From Bacteroidota bacterium (GTDB lineage Bacteria; Bacteroidota; Bacteroidia; Bacteroidales; Dysgonomonadaceae): a stretch of 64,000 nucleotides of DNA. A program made the translations under genes and the position numbers. The stretch lies in the NCBI GenBank assembly GCA_023388315.1, contig JAEWGM010000013.1, positions 1-64,000 on the forward strand, read 5' to 3'. A model generated the notes under the pieces. It did not search any database, was not told where the DNA came from, and saw only the letters and a list, made by a program, of their open reading frames with translations. Of this stretch, positions 1 through 7,867 are shown one piece after another (within the stretch, counting starts at the first letter, position 1; every line of letters starts with the position of its first letter).

Positions 1-141
1 ATCATTTGATTTTGAAGTGTATTTATATTTTCCATAGTAAGCCTCATTATGTTTCTTTATTCGAGCAGCCACATCGTCTTGCGTTACTCCAATATAAAAC
101 CTACACAGTTTTTCACTGTAAAGAATATAACAGCCTGTCAT
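1..141 (-). CDS. GIY-YIG nuclease family protein, N-terminal part only
   Basis: Reverse-strand reading from ATG at 139-141 gives 47 codons that stay open to the window edge, so the C-terminus is missing. The start MTGCYILYS and the following RFYIGVT match the GIY and YIG strands of small UvrC/URI-like GIY-YIG proteins, and a conserved Arg follows in AARIKKH. Free-standing proteins of this type are common in Bacteroidota; their substrate is usually unknown. It lies just downstream of the tRNA gene on the same strand. The family call rests on the short motif and the start position only. Confidence 0.75.
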   Translation of the reverse strand, partial: MTGCYILYSEKLCRFYIGVTQDDVAARIKKHNEAYYGKYKYTSKSND

Positions 142-199
142 CTTACACTAAACAAAAAACCTCCACTATGCCGATTGCATAATAGAGGTTAGATAAAAG

Positions 200-273
200 T
201 GGTCCCAACTGGGCTTGAACCAGTGACTCCCTGATTATGAGTCAGGTGCTCTAACCAACTGAGCTATGGGACC
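200..273 (-). tRNA. tRNA with CAT anticodon (elongator Met, or Ile2 if modified to lysidine)
   Basis: The reverse strand folds as a full cloverleaf. The acceptor stem is GGTCCCA against TGGGACC, with discriminator A at 200. The D-arm contains AGCTCAGTTGGTTAGAGC, the anticodon loop is CTCATAA between CTGA and TCAG, and the T-arm loop is GGTTCAAGCC. The anticodon is CAT. Without comparison I cannot separate elongator Met from the Ile2 species that TilS modifies. The CCA end is not encoded. Confidence 0.93.
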
Positions 274-308
274 TGCATTCTCGAAGCCATTTTCTTCGAA
301 AGCGGGTG

Positions 309-340
309 CAATATTACTACTTTTTTTGTTATTTTCCAAA
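309..340 (-). promoter_or_regulatory. Promoter of the CAT tRNA gene
   Basis: On the reverse strand TTTG (337-340) is followed after exactly 20 bases by TAATATTG (309-316). This is close to the Bacteroidota housekeeping consensus TTTG-N19..21-TAnnTTTG and lies about 36 bases upstream of the mature tRNA. Confidence 0.6.
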
Positions 341-478
341 CCTAACGGAATGAAACTGACCGGAAGGCGATGAAATAATAATTCTACCGAATATTTTTTG
401 TTTGCGCTTTTAAAATCCTTATTTTTACATCCGAATAAAAATCACAATCCTTTTTATCAAATTAAAATATAATTTTTT

Positions 479-913
479 ATGGCAGACTCTACTTTTAGTG
501 TTGTTGCACACAGTGAAAGTGCAACAAAAACAATTGTGAAAGCAAGAAACTTTTCAATGATAATTGACGAACCCGCAGAATTGGGTGGCACCGACGAAGG
601 GGCGAACCCCGTGGAATATGTGTTGGCAGCATTATCGGGTTGCCTCAACGTAATGTGCCACTTGGTGGCTCAAGAAATGAGCATCCGGTTAAAAGGGGTG
701 AAAATTAACTTGTCGGGGGAATTGAATCCCGATAAATTGTTCGGTAAAAAAACCGATGACCGCGCCGGCTACAAATCCATTCGTGTGGAAGTTGACCCCG
801 ATACCGATGCCGACAAAGCCACTCTCGAAAAATGGCTTCAAACCGTTGTGGCGCGTTGCCCGGTGAGCGATAACCTTGCCAACACCACGCCGGTGAGTAT
901 TTCATTGGCATAA
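479..913 (+). CDS. OsmC family peroxiredoxin-like protein
   Basis: A 144-residue protein of the OsmC/Ohr fold, which reduces organic hydroperoxides using two cysteines in the cytoplasm. The first conserved Cys is in ALSGCLNV (Cys55) and the second in VARCPVSDNL (Cys127), the usual spacing for the family. ATG at 479 directly follows an A/T-rich leader. A plausible promoter, TTTG about 19 bases before TATTTTTA, lies near 400-430. It is a single-gene unit closed by a strong hairpin terminator shared with ispG. Whether it is a true peroxidase or one of the YhfA-like OsmC members cannot be decided here. Confidence 0.88.
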   Translation: MADSTFSVVAHSESATKTIVKARNFSMIIDEPAELGGTDEGANPVEYVLAALSGCLNVMCHLVAQEMSIRLKGVKINLSGELNPDKLFGKKTDDRAGYKSIRVEVDPDTDADKATLEKWLQTVVARCPVSDNLANTTPVSISLA

Positions 914-918
914 AGCAT

Positions 919-949
919 AAAAAAAGGTAGCTTCGCGCTACCTTTTTTA
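919..949. terminator. Bidirectional terminator between osmC and ispG
   Basis: Stem GGTAGC (926-931) and GCTACC (937-942) with loop TTCGC, flanked by a run of A before and a run of T after. It can stop transcription from both converging genes. Confidence 0.9.
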
Positions 950-951
950 TT

Positions 952-2811
952 TTATTCTTCTTCCGGCTCCGGATCCACCCAATCGCCGTGGTCTTTAATT
1001 AATTGGATAAGGTGCTCCACCGCTTGTTCTTGCGGAATATTTTTCTCTACCAATTCCTTTTTCCTATAAAGCGAAATTTTTCCGTGCTCGGCACCCACGT
1101 AACCGTAATCGGCATCGGCCATTTCGCCGGGCCCATTCACGACACAACCCATAATCCCTATTTTCAGGTGCTTGAGGTGTGAGAAATGTTTCTTTATCAA
1201 CGCCACGGTGGTCTGCAAATCGAAAAGCGTGCGGCCGCAACTGGGGCACGAAATAAACTCCGTTTTGCTCGTGCGTGCACGAGCGGCTTGCAATATGCCA
1301 AACGCATACGAATCGAGTTGGGCGATATCTATTTCTCCCTCGTTGCTTATCATTATTCCGTTTCCGAAACCATCCAACAATACTGTTCCGAAATCTACGC
1401 CACCTTTAATTTGAATGTCTTCAGGCTCATTTTCAGCATAATGACGCTGAAGGATAACCGGAATTTTGCAACCTTCGTTCAACAATTTGTGGAATAAAGC
1501 GCGTTGCTCGCCCACTCCGTTCACGTGGCTGGTGGTGAGGATAACCACCGCTTTATCCGTATTTTTCAGCGTTTCAAACACTTCGGCAGTAAGCTGCGGA
1601 TAAGAGAGTTGAATAAATTTTACTTCGGCCGGGCATGCCGCGGCTTGCGAAAGATTCTCAACGGTAAACAGCGGGAAATTATCGATTTTTTCTTCCCAAT
1701 TATCAAAATCTACAATGGATTTCATTCCTTTGGGGAAATTATCGGGCACAGTGTTTCCTACGTAAATAAAATCGGGAATAAAGTGCAGGTTGATGGCCAT
1801 ATCGTTTGTGCGGCTTCTATCGGAAACAACCACCGGCACAAAGTCGCCGCCAATGTTTCTTACGGCGTTTGTTTCGCGCTTATCGGTTGAGAAAGCCGAA
1901 AAACCGGGATAAACTTCACCCTCGATGCGCGGATGTCCTTTACGTTGCGAAACGTAATCCACAATTTTGCGCGCTACAGGAACTTCCGCTTCGGGGTCTT
2001 CGCTCAACGACACACGAATGGTATCGCCCAAGCCATCCGACAACAGCGCGCCGATTCCCACGGCCGATTTCATGCGGCCGTCTTCGCCGTTTCCGGCCTC
2101 AGTTACGCCCAAATGCAGCGGGAAATGAATGTCTTCCTTGTTCATCGTGTCCACCAACAGGCGAACTGCCTTTGTCATCAACAACGTGTTGGAAGCTTTC
2201 ATTGAGATAACAATATCCGTAAATTCCTCATCCATAGCGATGCGCAAATATTCCATACACGACTCCACCATTCCTTCGGGTGTATCGCCAAAGCGCGTCA
2301 TAATGCGGTCGGAAAGCGAACCGTGGTTTACGCCAATTCTTATCGCAGTGCCGTGCTCCTTGCAGATATCCAGAAAGGGAACCACTTTGGAACGGATTTT
2401 CTCCAATTCTTGGGCGTATTCCTCATCGGTATATTCTACCACGGCAAATGTTTTTTGTTTGTCCACAAAATTGCCGGGGTTGATGCGCACTTTTTCGGCA
2501 ATGGTGGCAGCCACCTGCGCCGCGCGCGGATTAAAGTGAATGTCGGCCGAAAGCGGTGTGGTATAGCCTTTGTCGCGCAACTCTTGGTGAATATTGCGCA
2601 AATTTTGCGCTTCGCGCACGCCCTGCGTAGTGAGCCGAATCAAATCGGCACCGGCTGCAATGATTCGTTCGCACTGGGCAACACTTCCTTCGGTGTCGAG
2701 CGTGTTGGTATTGGTCATTGTTTGCACAACCACCGGAAAATTACCGCCCATTGTTATGTTTCCAACGTGAACGTCAACCGTTGGGCGGCGGTGATAATTA
2801 AAAAAATCCAT
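952..2811 (-). CDS. ispG: 4-hydroxy-3-methylbut-2-enyl-diphosphate synthase, long three-domain form
   Basis: IspG (GcpE) reduces the cyclic diphosphate MEcPP to HMBPP, the penultimate step of the MEP isoprenoid pathway, using a [4Fe-4S] cluster. The 619-residue product has an N-terminal TIM barrel (about 1-280), an inserted domain (about 285-500) and a C-terminal cluster domain. The cluster ligands are Cys522 and Cys525 in ISCPSCGRT and Cys556 in GIMGCVVNGPGE. The inserted domain is the form found in Bacteroidota, Chlamydiae and plants; the E. coli enzyme lacks it and is about 370 residues. It lies 16 bases downstream of the glyoxalase-like gene and is probably co-transcribed with it. ispF is encoded at 9.2 kb. 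Confidence 0.97.
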   Translation of the reverse strand: MDFFNYHRRPTVDVHVGNITMGGNFPVVVQTMTNTNTLDTEGSVAQCERIIAAGADLIRLTTQGVREAQNLRNIHQELRDKGYTTPLSADIHFNPRAAQVAATIAEKVRINPGNFVDKQKTFAVVEYTDEEYAQELEKIRSKVVPFLDICKEHGTAIRIGVNHGSLSDRIMTRFGDTPEGMVESCMEYLRIAMDEEFTDIVISMKASNTLLMTKAVRLLVDTMNKEDIHFPLHLGVTEAGNGEDGRMKSAVGIGALLSDGLGDTIRVSLSEDPEAEVPVARKIVDYVSQRKGHPRIEGEVYPGFSAFSTDKRETNAVRNIGGDFVPVVVSDRSRTNDMAINLHFIPDFIYVGNTVPDNFPKGMKSIVDFDNWEEKIDNFPLFTVENLSQAAACPAEVKFIQLSYPQLTAEVFETLKNTDKAVVILTTSHVNGVGEQRALFHKLLNEGCKIPVILQRHYAENEPEDIQIKGGVDFGTVLLDGFGNGIMISNEGEIDIAQLDSYAFGILQAARARTSKTEFISCPSCGRTLFDLQTTVALIKKHFSHLKHLKIGIMGCVVNGPGEMADADYGYVGAEHGKISLYRKKELVEKNIPQEQAVEHLIQLIKDHGDWVDPEPEEE

Positions 2812-2827
2812 TCTGCTTTTTATTATT

Positions 2828-3208
2828 TTATTTCTTCAAAGGTAATATTTCAATCCAATATCCGTCGGGGTCGATGATAAAATAAAGCCCCATACTGGTA
2901 TTTTCGTAACAAACGCATCCCATTTCTTTGTGAAAAGCGCGGGTTTCGTCGTAATCGTTGGCCACGCGCATGCACAAATGCTGCTCGTTGTCGCCCATAT
3001 TGTAGGGCCTGTCCCAATCGCGAAGCCACGTAAGTTCCAGTGTGAAGCCGGTTTCTCCGTCGCCCAAATAAACGAGGATGAACGATCCATCGGACGCTTC
3101 TTTTCGGCGTACCTCTTTTAATCCGAGGGCTTTATCGTAAAAATCGATGCTTTTTTGAAGATCGAAAACATTGATGTTGTAGTGATCGAACCTGCTTTTA
3201 ATTTCCAT
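2828..3208 (-). CDS. VOC-family glyoxalase I-like protein (lactoylglutathione lyase-like)
   Basis: A 126-residue vicinal-oxygen-chelate protein with two beta-alpha-beta-beta-beta units. Four candidate metal ligands sit at the usual places: His in RFDHYN, Glu in FTLELTW, His in NEQHLCMRV and Glu in YWIEILP. This matches glyoxalase I, which converts the methylglyoxal hemithioacetal to a lactoyl-thiol ester. Bacteroidota mostly lack glutathione, so the natural thiol is uncertain. It probably forms a two-gene unit with ispG. Confidence 0.85.
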   Translation of the reverse strand: MEIKSRFDHYNINVFDLQKSIDFYDKALGLKEVRRKEASDGSFILVYLGDGETGFTLELTWLRDWDRPYNMGDNEQHLCMRVANDYDETRAFHKEMGCVCYENTSMGLYFIIDPDGYWIEILPLKK

Positions 3209-3275
3209 ATTATTTTAGACTATTATTGCCAAGAACCAAAACTGTTAAATAGACTGATGTGGTGAGAATTTCACT

Positions 3276-3317
3276 GAACTGCCAATGGTTAACAGCTAAT
3301 AGCCAAAGGCGAATGTT
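3276..3317. repeat. Degenerate heptanucleotide array (6 units)
   Basis: Six consecutive 7-base units, each with AA at positions 2-3 and most ending in GC or GT, lie between the glyoxalase-like and MBL genes. They belong to the same class as the arrays near 8439, 9695 and 34064. No ORF runs through them. Confidence 0.55.
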
Positions 3318-4039
3318 TATAATTCAAATGATTGTCCTTTTTTATTTATATTCAAATAGTCGCATTGATGCTTCTGTGCGAACGGTGAAAACGCGTTGGC
3401 TTTCGCGTAATGTTCACCAAAGTGCAATGGCAGAAAATATCGCGTGGGAATTCTTTTTACAAACTGTTCCGCGCCACGCATATAGTCTTTTCCCAGCCGA
3501 GGGTCAACGGGGAACATTGCCACAAACACATTTTCCACATTTTCCGCTACCAATTCCAATTCACAAAGATAATTATTTTCGTAAGTTGCCGCTTCGTGTT
3601 TGGGAACTTCTTCGTTCCAATGCCAATTATTAAGGTCGCCGGCGTGGAAATAATTTTTATCTCCCACTTTCATCAGAAAAGAGCCGCCTTCATCCGTTGA
3701 GCCAAAAGCTTTTACGTGCAATAGGGCATCTTCATATGTTTGCAATTTATCGAGATAAACAATATTATCTTCTTTCAACCTCTTGTTTTCCAACACCTCC
3801 GTGGAAAAAACATACGTGATGTTCGTTTTCTTTTTTCGCCATTCCAAAATTTCGGGATTGAAGTGATCTGAATGCGAATGGGTGCAAAAAACATACAAAT
3901 CATCCTCTTTTTCAAGAAGATAATCTTTCACCCAGAAACGTCCGTCATCTTTTTTCGCGTCTTTATAAAAATCGAAAATCACAGAAAATTCATCAAATTC
4001 CAATAAGTAACAACTGTGATAAATATAAGTGATTGTCAT
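3317..4039 (-). CDS. MBL-fold metallo-hydrolase
   Basis: A 240-residue metallo-beta-lactamase-fold protein. The zinc motif HSHSDH lies in FCTHSHSDHF (around residue 55). Further candidate ligands are in NYFHAGDLNNWHW and near the C-terminus in LPLHFGEH. These UPF0173/RomA-like single-domain hydrolases are cytoplasmic, and their substrates are mostly unknown. It is transcribed leftward and diverges from the SDR gene at 4154. The stop falls just inside the heptad-bearing spacer. The fold is certain, the substrate is not. Confidence 0.85.
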   Translation of the reverse strand: MTITYIYHSCYLLEFDEFSVIFDFYKDAKKDDGRFWVKDYLLEKEDDLYVFCTHSHSDHFNPEILEWRKKKTNITYVFSTEVLENKRLKEDNIVYLDKLQTYEDALLHVKAFGSTDEGGSFLMKVGDKNYFHAGDLNNWHWNEEVPKHEAATYENNYLCELELVAENVENVFVAMFPVDPRLGKDYMRGAEQFVKRIPTRYFLPLHFGEHYAKANAFSPFAQKHQCDYLNINKKGQSFEL

Positions 4040-4103
4040 AATTTACATGATTAGTAATATTATAACAATTTGTGTAGATATTGTTCATTTAACCCCTATA
4101 AAA

Positions 4104-4134
4104 TTTGGTAAAAACCGTGAAAAGCATATCTTTG
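4104..4134 (+). promoter_or_regulatory. Promoter of the SDR gene
   Basis: TTTG (4104-4107), 19 bases, then TATCTTTG (4127-4134), 20 bases before the ATG at 4154. It fits the Bacteroidota promoter consensus well. Confidence 0.7.
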
Positions 4135-4153
4135 TAACTCATTGTAATATCAT

Positions 4154-5167
4154 ATGAAAACAAACATTCTTTTAACCGGAGCAACAGGAAGTGTAGGCTA
4201 CAACACATTGAAGCAACTTTTGCGTAAAAAAGAGCGATACAACATTACCGTTTTCGACTTAAAAACGCCTAAAACTGAAAAGCTGTTGGCACCGTTTAAA
4301 GAAGATATACGTGTTTTCTATGGCGATATCACTCATCCTGCCGATACAATTGAACCCAGTAAAAATCAAGACTTTGTCATTCATTTGGCCGCCATTATTC
4401 CGCCCGCGGCATACGAAAACAAATCGCTCACCGAAAAAATAAACGCGCAAGGTACCCGAAATCTCATTGCCAACTTGGAACAACACTCTCCCAACGCATT
4501 TTTCGCGTACAGCTCATCGGTAGCCACTTACGGCGACCGGCTGGATGACCCTTACATCAACGTAACAGACCCTTTAAAACCCAGTTTGGGCGATTATTAT
4601 GCCGAAACAAAAATTATGGCGGAAGAAGCCATCAGGGCCAGCAAATTGCGTTGGACAATTTTTCGGCTGTCGGCTATCATGGGCGCGGGAAATCATCAAA
4701 TTTCGGGATTGATGTTTTTGATGCCACTGGAAACGCCCATTGAAATAACTACGCCCGAGGATACGGCCCGCGCGTTTGTCCATGCCATTGAGCATCAGGA
4801 AGCGTTGCAGGGAAAAACATTTAATTTGGGTGGCGGCGAAAAAAACCGCATTGTATATCGCGATTTACTGCAACGCTCTTTCGAAATTTACGGTTTGGGA
4901 AAACTCAATTTTCCGGAAGGCGCTTTTGCCAAACGCAATTACCATTGCGCTTATTACGCCGATAGCGACGAATTGGAAAACATCCTCCACTTCAGGCGCG
5001 ATACCATAGAAACGTATTTCGAGAAAGTAAAAGCAAGCGTGCCCGCGGTTCAGCGGTTTTTCACGACCTTGGTTAGGGGGATCGCTAAAAAATCGTTACT
5101 GGCAAAATCGGAGCCGTATAAAGCGTACAAAAGCGGTGATAAAGAAAAAATGAAATATTATTTTTAG
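4154..5167 (+). CDS. NAD(P)-dependent epimerase/dehydratase (extended SDR family)
   Basis: A 337-residue extended short-chain dehydrogenase/reductase. The N-terminal Rossmann loop is GATGSVG (residues 9-15), and an Asp in VFDLK (about residue 36) ends the second strand, suggesting NAD. The catalytic Ser lies in YSSSVATYG and the Tyr-Lys pair in YYAETK. Typical substrates are nucleotide sugars or related alcohols; this one is not identifiable. The last 70 residues are basic and unlike standard family members. It has its own promoter. The stop codon lies inside the first copy of a direct repeat that recurs upstream of the aquaporin gene. Confidence 0.85.
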   Translation: MKTNILLTGATGSVGYNTLKQLLRKKERYNITVFDLKTPKTEKLLAPFKEDIRVFYGDITHPADTIEPSKNQDFVIHLAAIIPPAAYENKSLTEKINAQGTRNLIANLEQHSPNAFFAYSSSVATYGDRLDDPYINVTDPLKPSLGDYYAETKIMAEEAIRASKLRWTIFRLSAIMGAGNHQISGLMFLMPLETPIEITTPEDTARAFVHAIEHQEALQGKTFNLGGGEKNRIVYRDLLQRSFEIYGLGKLNFPEGAFAKRNYHCAYYADSDELENILHFRRDTIETYFEKVKASVPAVQRFFTTLVRGIAKKSLLAKSEPYKAYKSGDKEKMKYYF

Positions 5168-5479
5168 ATGACTATCCGAATAAATGCCTAATTTTATTTT
5201 GAACCACATAGATACATAGTTTTTTCGGATAAAGTAAAGAACAGAACACAATAGTAATAGCAGCGTGGCTGCTATGTGTAAAACAAAGTTTTCTATGTAC
5301 AAACTTGTTATCGTTCTTTCTTCTTATCATAAACTATATTTTCTATGTATCTATCCCGCAATGCGGGACAAGTTGTGGTTTTGAAAAATATATCTTTTTT
5401 GTTATCCATACAAAATGAGTATGAGTAAATATACGGTCATTCATTATTTTTAAATGACTATCCGCATAAATGCCTAATT
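5155..5479. repeat. MITE-like element bracketed by a 38-base direct repeat
   Basis: The gene-free stretch 5168-5594 holds this element. Near-identical sequences at 5155-5192 and 5442-5479 (2-3 mismatches) share the core ATGACTATCCG and flank about 250 bases. Inside, AACCACATAGATACATAG (5202-5219) is matched by an inverted copy split into 5343-5354 and 5374-5380. The split is caused by a small palindrome, TCCCGCAATGCGGGA, within the right arm. No transposase is encoded. The first direct-repeat copy covers the stop codon of the SDR gene. Confidence 0.65.
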
Positions 5480-5594
5480 GGATTTGCAGCCATTGCGTGG
5501 AAAATATACTCGGAAATTTATTTTTCCTATATTTATAACAGTACTTTCTGTTGGTTTTATTTTATTTGTTCGTTCAATTTCAATTAAAAAAAGT

Positions 5595-6320
5595 ATGAAA
5601 AAGTATTTAGCAGAAATGATCGGTACCATGGTACTGGTGTTAATGGGCTGCGGCGCAGCCGTGTTTGCCGGAAATGAACCGGCGTTGGTTGGCTCGGGTG
5701 GCGTTGGCACCCTTGGGGTGGCGTTTGCTTTTGGATTGGCCGTTATTGCTATGGCTTACACCATTGGCAATATTTCGGGTTGTCACATCAATCCGGCAAT
5801 CACGTTAGGTGTGCTTCTTTCGGGAAGAATGAGCGGGAAAGACGCGGGAATGTATATGGTTTTCCAAGTCATTGGTGCTATTATTGGGTCTGCCATTATC
5901 TATTTGCTGGTTACAACAGGTGCAAATAACGGCCCCACGGTTACCGGCGCAAACGGTTTTGCCGATGGCATGCTCACGCAAGCCTTCCTTGCCGAAACCG
6001 TGTTTACCTTTGTTTTTGTTTTGGTGGTGCTGGGAGCGACCGCGAAATTCGCCTTCGGTAAATTTGCCGGATTGGCCATTGGTTTAACGCTGGTGTTGGT
6101 GCACATTGTGTGTATCCCCATTACGGGAACATCGGTGAATCCCGCGCGCAGCATTGGCCCCGCGTTGTTCCAAGGTGGCGCAGCCATTGCCCAATTGTGG
6201 GTTTTCATTATTGCTCCGTTTTTAGGCGCAGCCATTGCCGCGTTTGTTTGGAAAGCCATCAGCCTTGAAGAAAAAGAGGAAGTGGTGAGAAGCGAATCGG
6301 TAAAAGAACGGGAAATATAA
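5595..6320 (+). CDS. aqpZ: Aquaporin Z-type water channel
   Basis: A 241-residue MIP-family channel with six membrane helices and two half-helices. Both NPA motifs are present, in CHINPAITLG (66-68) and SVNPARSIGP (182-184), with the selectivity-filter Arg right after the second. This pattern and the length fit a water-selective aquaporin rather than a glycerol facilitator. I chose ATG at 5595 because MKKYLAEMIG matches family N-termini. The open frame extends up to a TTG at 5478, but that lies inside a repeat and encodes no family sequence. It is a single-gene unit followed by a terminator. Confidence 0.93.
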   Translation: MKKYLAEMIGTMVLVLMGCGAAVFAGNEPALVGSGGVGTLGVAFAFGLAVIAMAYTIGNISGCHINPAITLGVLLSGRMSGKDAGMYMVFQVIGAIIGSAIIYLLVTTGANNGPTVTGANGFADGMLTQAFLAETVFTFVFVLVVLGATAKFAFGKFAGLAIGLTLVLVHIVCIPITGTSVNPARSIGPALFQGGAAIAQLWVFIIAPFLGAAIAAFVWKAISLEEKEEVVRSESVKEREI

Positions 6321-6344
6321 TTACTTTTATTCTTTTGAATATAC

Positions 6345-6377
6345 AAGCCGTCTCTGTTATTGGGGCGGCTTTTTTTA
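6345..6377 (+). terminator. Rho-independent terminator of aqpZ
   Basis: Stem AAGCCG (6345-6350) and CGGCTT (6366-6371) followed by a T tract, 25 bases after the aqpZ stop. Confidence 0.8.
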
Positions 6378-6390
6378 TATTATTCGTGTG

Positions 6391-6834
6391 GCACGCAATA
6401 TATCTTCAAAAAGAGCAGTGTGTGAGATGAAAGTTTGATGATTGCGTGTGGATGTCCGTATCTTTATCATTCTAAGTCCCGCCACTTCGGGCGGAGATGC
6501 ACGCGTTCATTTTAACCTTAGGCGAATAAATCGCCTAAGGTTATGAAAATATCGCCCATCCGGGCGAAGCGTGAAATTTGTAAATAGAACTCAGGTTAAT
6601 AGGTAGGCTGAAAGCCTATCATAAGTTAGCGTAGAGCAACGCCCTACGAGTTTAGGGCAACATCCGAAAAAAAGCTCTGTAGGAGCGCAAGATAATCTTT
6701 GGCGTTAAGCCGGGTTTTCAGCCTGAGCAAGCCACAAACAACAAGGATATTCACGAATATAATATCGGCTTTATCGGATAATGTCGTTCTAAAGAGGGCA
6801 AAGCCTTCTTCGGAGTTTCGCCATCGGACTTCCG
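6391..6834. repeat. Palindrome-rich non-coding element, copy 1
   Basis: About 444 bases that recur at 7049-7484 with roughly 90% or better identity by eye. It carries a series of small hairpins: CCGCC/GGCGG, CCTTAGGCG/CGCCTAAGG with a 7-base loop, CGCCC/GGGCG, TAGGCT/AGCCTA and a GTAG..CTAC pair. Open frames inside it are short, repetitive and unlike proteins. It occupies the first part of the gene-free stretch from 6378 to 7531. Confidence 0.8.
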
Positions 6835-6880
6835 CAAACAAGTTTCGGTAAAAATCGATCTCAACTGTGTCATTGCTAAG

Positions 6881-6967
6881 CTGGGCTTTCAGCCCGCCAA
6901 TTCGATGATTTACCTATATAACCCAATGCGTTGCATTGGGCTGAAATAAGCTGGGCTTTCAGCCCGA
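6881..6967. repeat. Triple-palindrome REP-like module, copy A
   Basis: Two GGGCTTTCAGCCC palindromes (6883-6895 and 6953-6965) flank a longer one with arms CCCAATGC and GCATTGGG. The same three palindromes in the same order, with near-equal spacing and conserved connecting bases, recur at 25841-25924. This looks like REP/BIME sequences mobilised by IS200-like (RAYT) transposases, though no such gene is in the window. Confidence 0.7.
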
Positions 6968-7049
6968 GAAAACCACGAATAACACGAAAAATCTTGAATA
7001 TAAAATGTACTTTTTCGACTTCATTCGTGTTTATTTGTGCCATTCGTGG
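6966..7049. repeat. Inverted pair of CCACGAAT-type repeats
   Basis: AACCACGAATAACACGAA near 6966 is answered by an imperfect inverted copy ending in CATTCGTGG near 7041-7049. The pair joins the REP-like module to the second large element copy. Confidence 0.5.
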
Positions 7050-7484
7050 CACGCAATATATCTTCAAAAAAGCATTGTGTGAGATGAAAGTTTGATAGTT
7101 GCGTGTGGATTTCCGTATCTTTAGCTGCTATTAAGTCCCGCCACTTCGGGCGGAGATGCACGCGTTCATTTTAGCCTTAGGCGAATAAATCGCCTAAGGT
7201 TATGAAAATATCGCCCATCCGGGCGAAGCGTGAAATTCGTAAATAGAGCTCAGGTTAATAGGTAGGCTGAAAGCCTATCATAAGTTAGCGTAGGACAACG
7301 CCCTACGAGTTTAAGGCAACATCCGAAAAAAAGTCCTGTAGGAGCGCAAGATAATAAGCCGGGTTTTCAGCCTGAGCAAGCCATAAACAACAAGGATATT
7401 CACGAATATAATATCGGCTTTATCAGACGATGTCCTTCTAAATAGGGCACAGCCTTCTTCGGACTTCCGACATCGGACTTCTGT
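7049..7484. repeat. Palindrome-rich non-coding element, copy 2
   Basis: Second direct copy of the 6391-6834 element, in the same orientation, offset by about 658 bases and with a short internal deletion near 7353. Both copies begin at GCACGCAATATATC and end just after CATCGGACTTC. The duplication therefore covers the element but not the spacer at 6835-7048. Confidence 0.8.
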
Positions 7485-7531
7485 CAACGCAGTTGCTTTT
7501 GGCAATTTAGACCGACCCCTCCGCATAAACA

Positions 7532-7564
7532 AAACAGCCACTCGTTTAACACAAGCGGCTGTTT
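7532..7564 (-). terminator. Terminator of the DUF2795 gene
   Basis: Reverse-strand stem AAACAGCC and GGCTGTTT with a 17-base loop, followed by T-rich sequence. It lies 25 bases downstream of the stop of the leftward DUF2795 gene. Confidence 0.75.
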
Positions 7565-7588
7565 GTTTTGCATTATGAAGTGCGCTAT

Positions 7589-7810
7589 TTAATACTCATC
7601 CTCATTAAAAAAGAAATCTTCTTTGCTCGGATAATCGGGCCAAATATCCTCAATTGATTCAAAAATTTCGCCCTCTTCTTCAATTTCCTGCAAGTTTTCA
7701 ATCACTTCCAGCGGGGCACCCGATCGTTGGGCATAGTCAATTAACTCATCTTTTGTAGCAGGCCACGGCGCGTCCTCCAATTTCGATGCTAATTCAAGTG
7801 TCCAATACAT
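7589..7810 (-). CDS. DUF2795 domain-containing small acidic protein
   Basis: A 73-residue acidic protein that I recognise as a small family very conserved in Bacteroidota. Its signatures are the start MYWTLELASKLED and the core PWPATKDELIDYA, with a C-terminus rich in Asp and Glu. The DUF2795 fold is thought to be helical, and its function is unknown. It has its own likely promoter: reverse-strand TACATTTG at 7850-7857. It is the last gene of the leftward cluster and is followed by a terminator. Confidence 0.85.
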   Translation of the reverse strand: MYWTLELASKLEDAPWPATKDELIDYAQRSGAPLEVIENLQEIEEEGEIFESIEDIWPDYPSKEDFFFNEDEY

Positions 7811-7849
7811 TCTAAAATCCTCTAATTAATTAATATATCAAATTTTGCG

Positions 7850-7857
7850 CAAATGTA
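7850..7857 (-). promoter_or_regulatory. -7 element of the DUF2795 gene
   Basis: Reverse-strand TACATTTG matches TAnnTTTG, 40 bases before the ATG. No clear TTTG at -33. Confidence 0.4.
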
Positions 7858-7867
7858 TAAAAACTTT

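Noticed and set aside
5478..5594. 39-codon N-terminal extension of the aquaporin
   Set aside because: It begins with TTG in a direct repeat and shows no family similarity. The ATG at 5595 gives the standard AqpZ N-terminus.
6644..7541. Reverse-strand ORFs at 6644-6841, 6876-7067 and 7311-7541 that share a stretch like IIFVNILVVCGLLRLKTR
   Set aside because: They are translations of the repeated palindromic element. The similarity comes from the DNA duplication, composition is unlike proteins here, and each lacks a promoter-start context.
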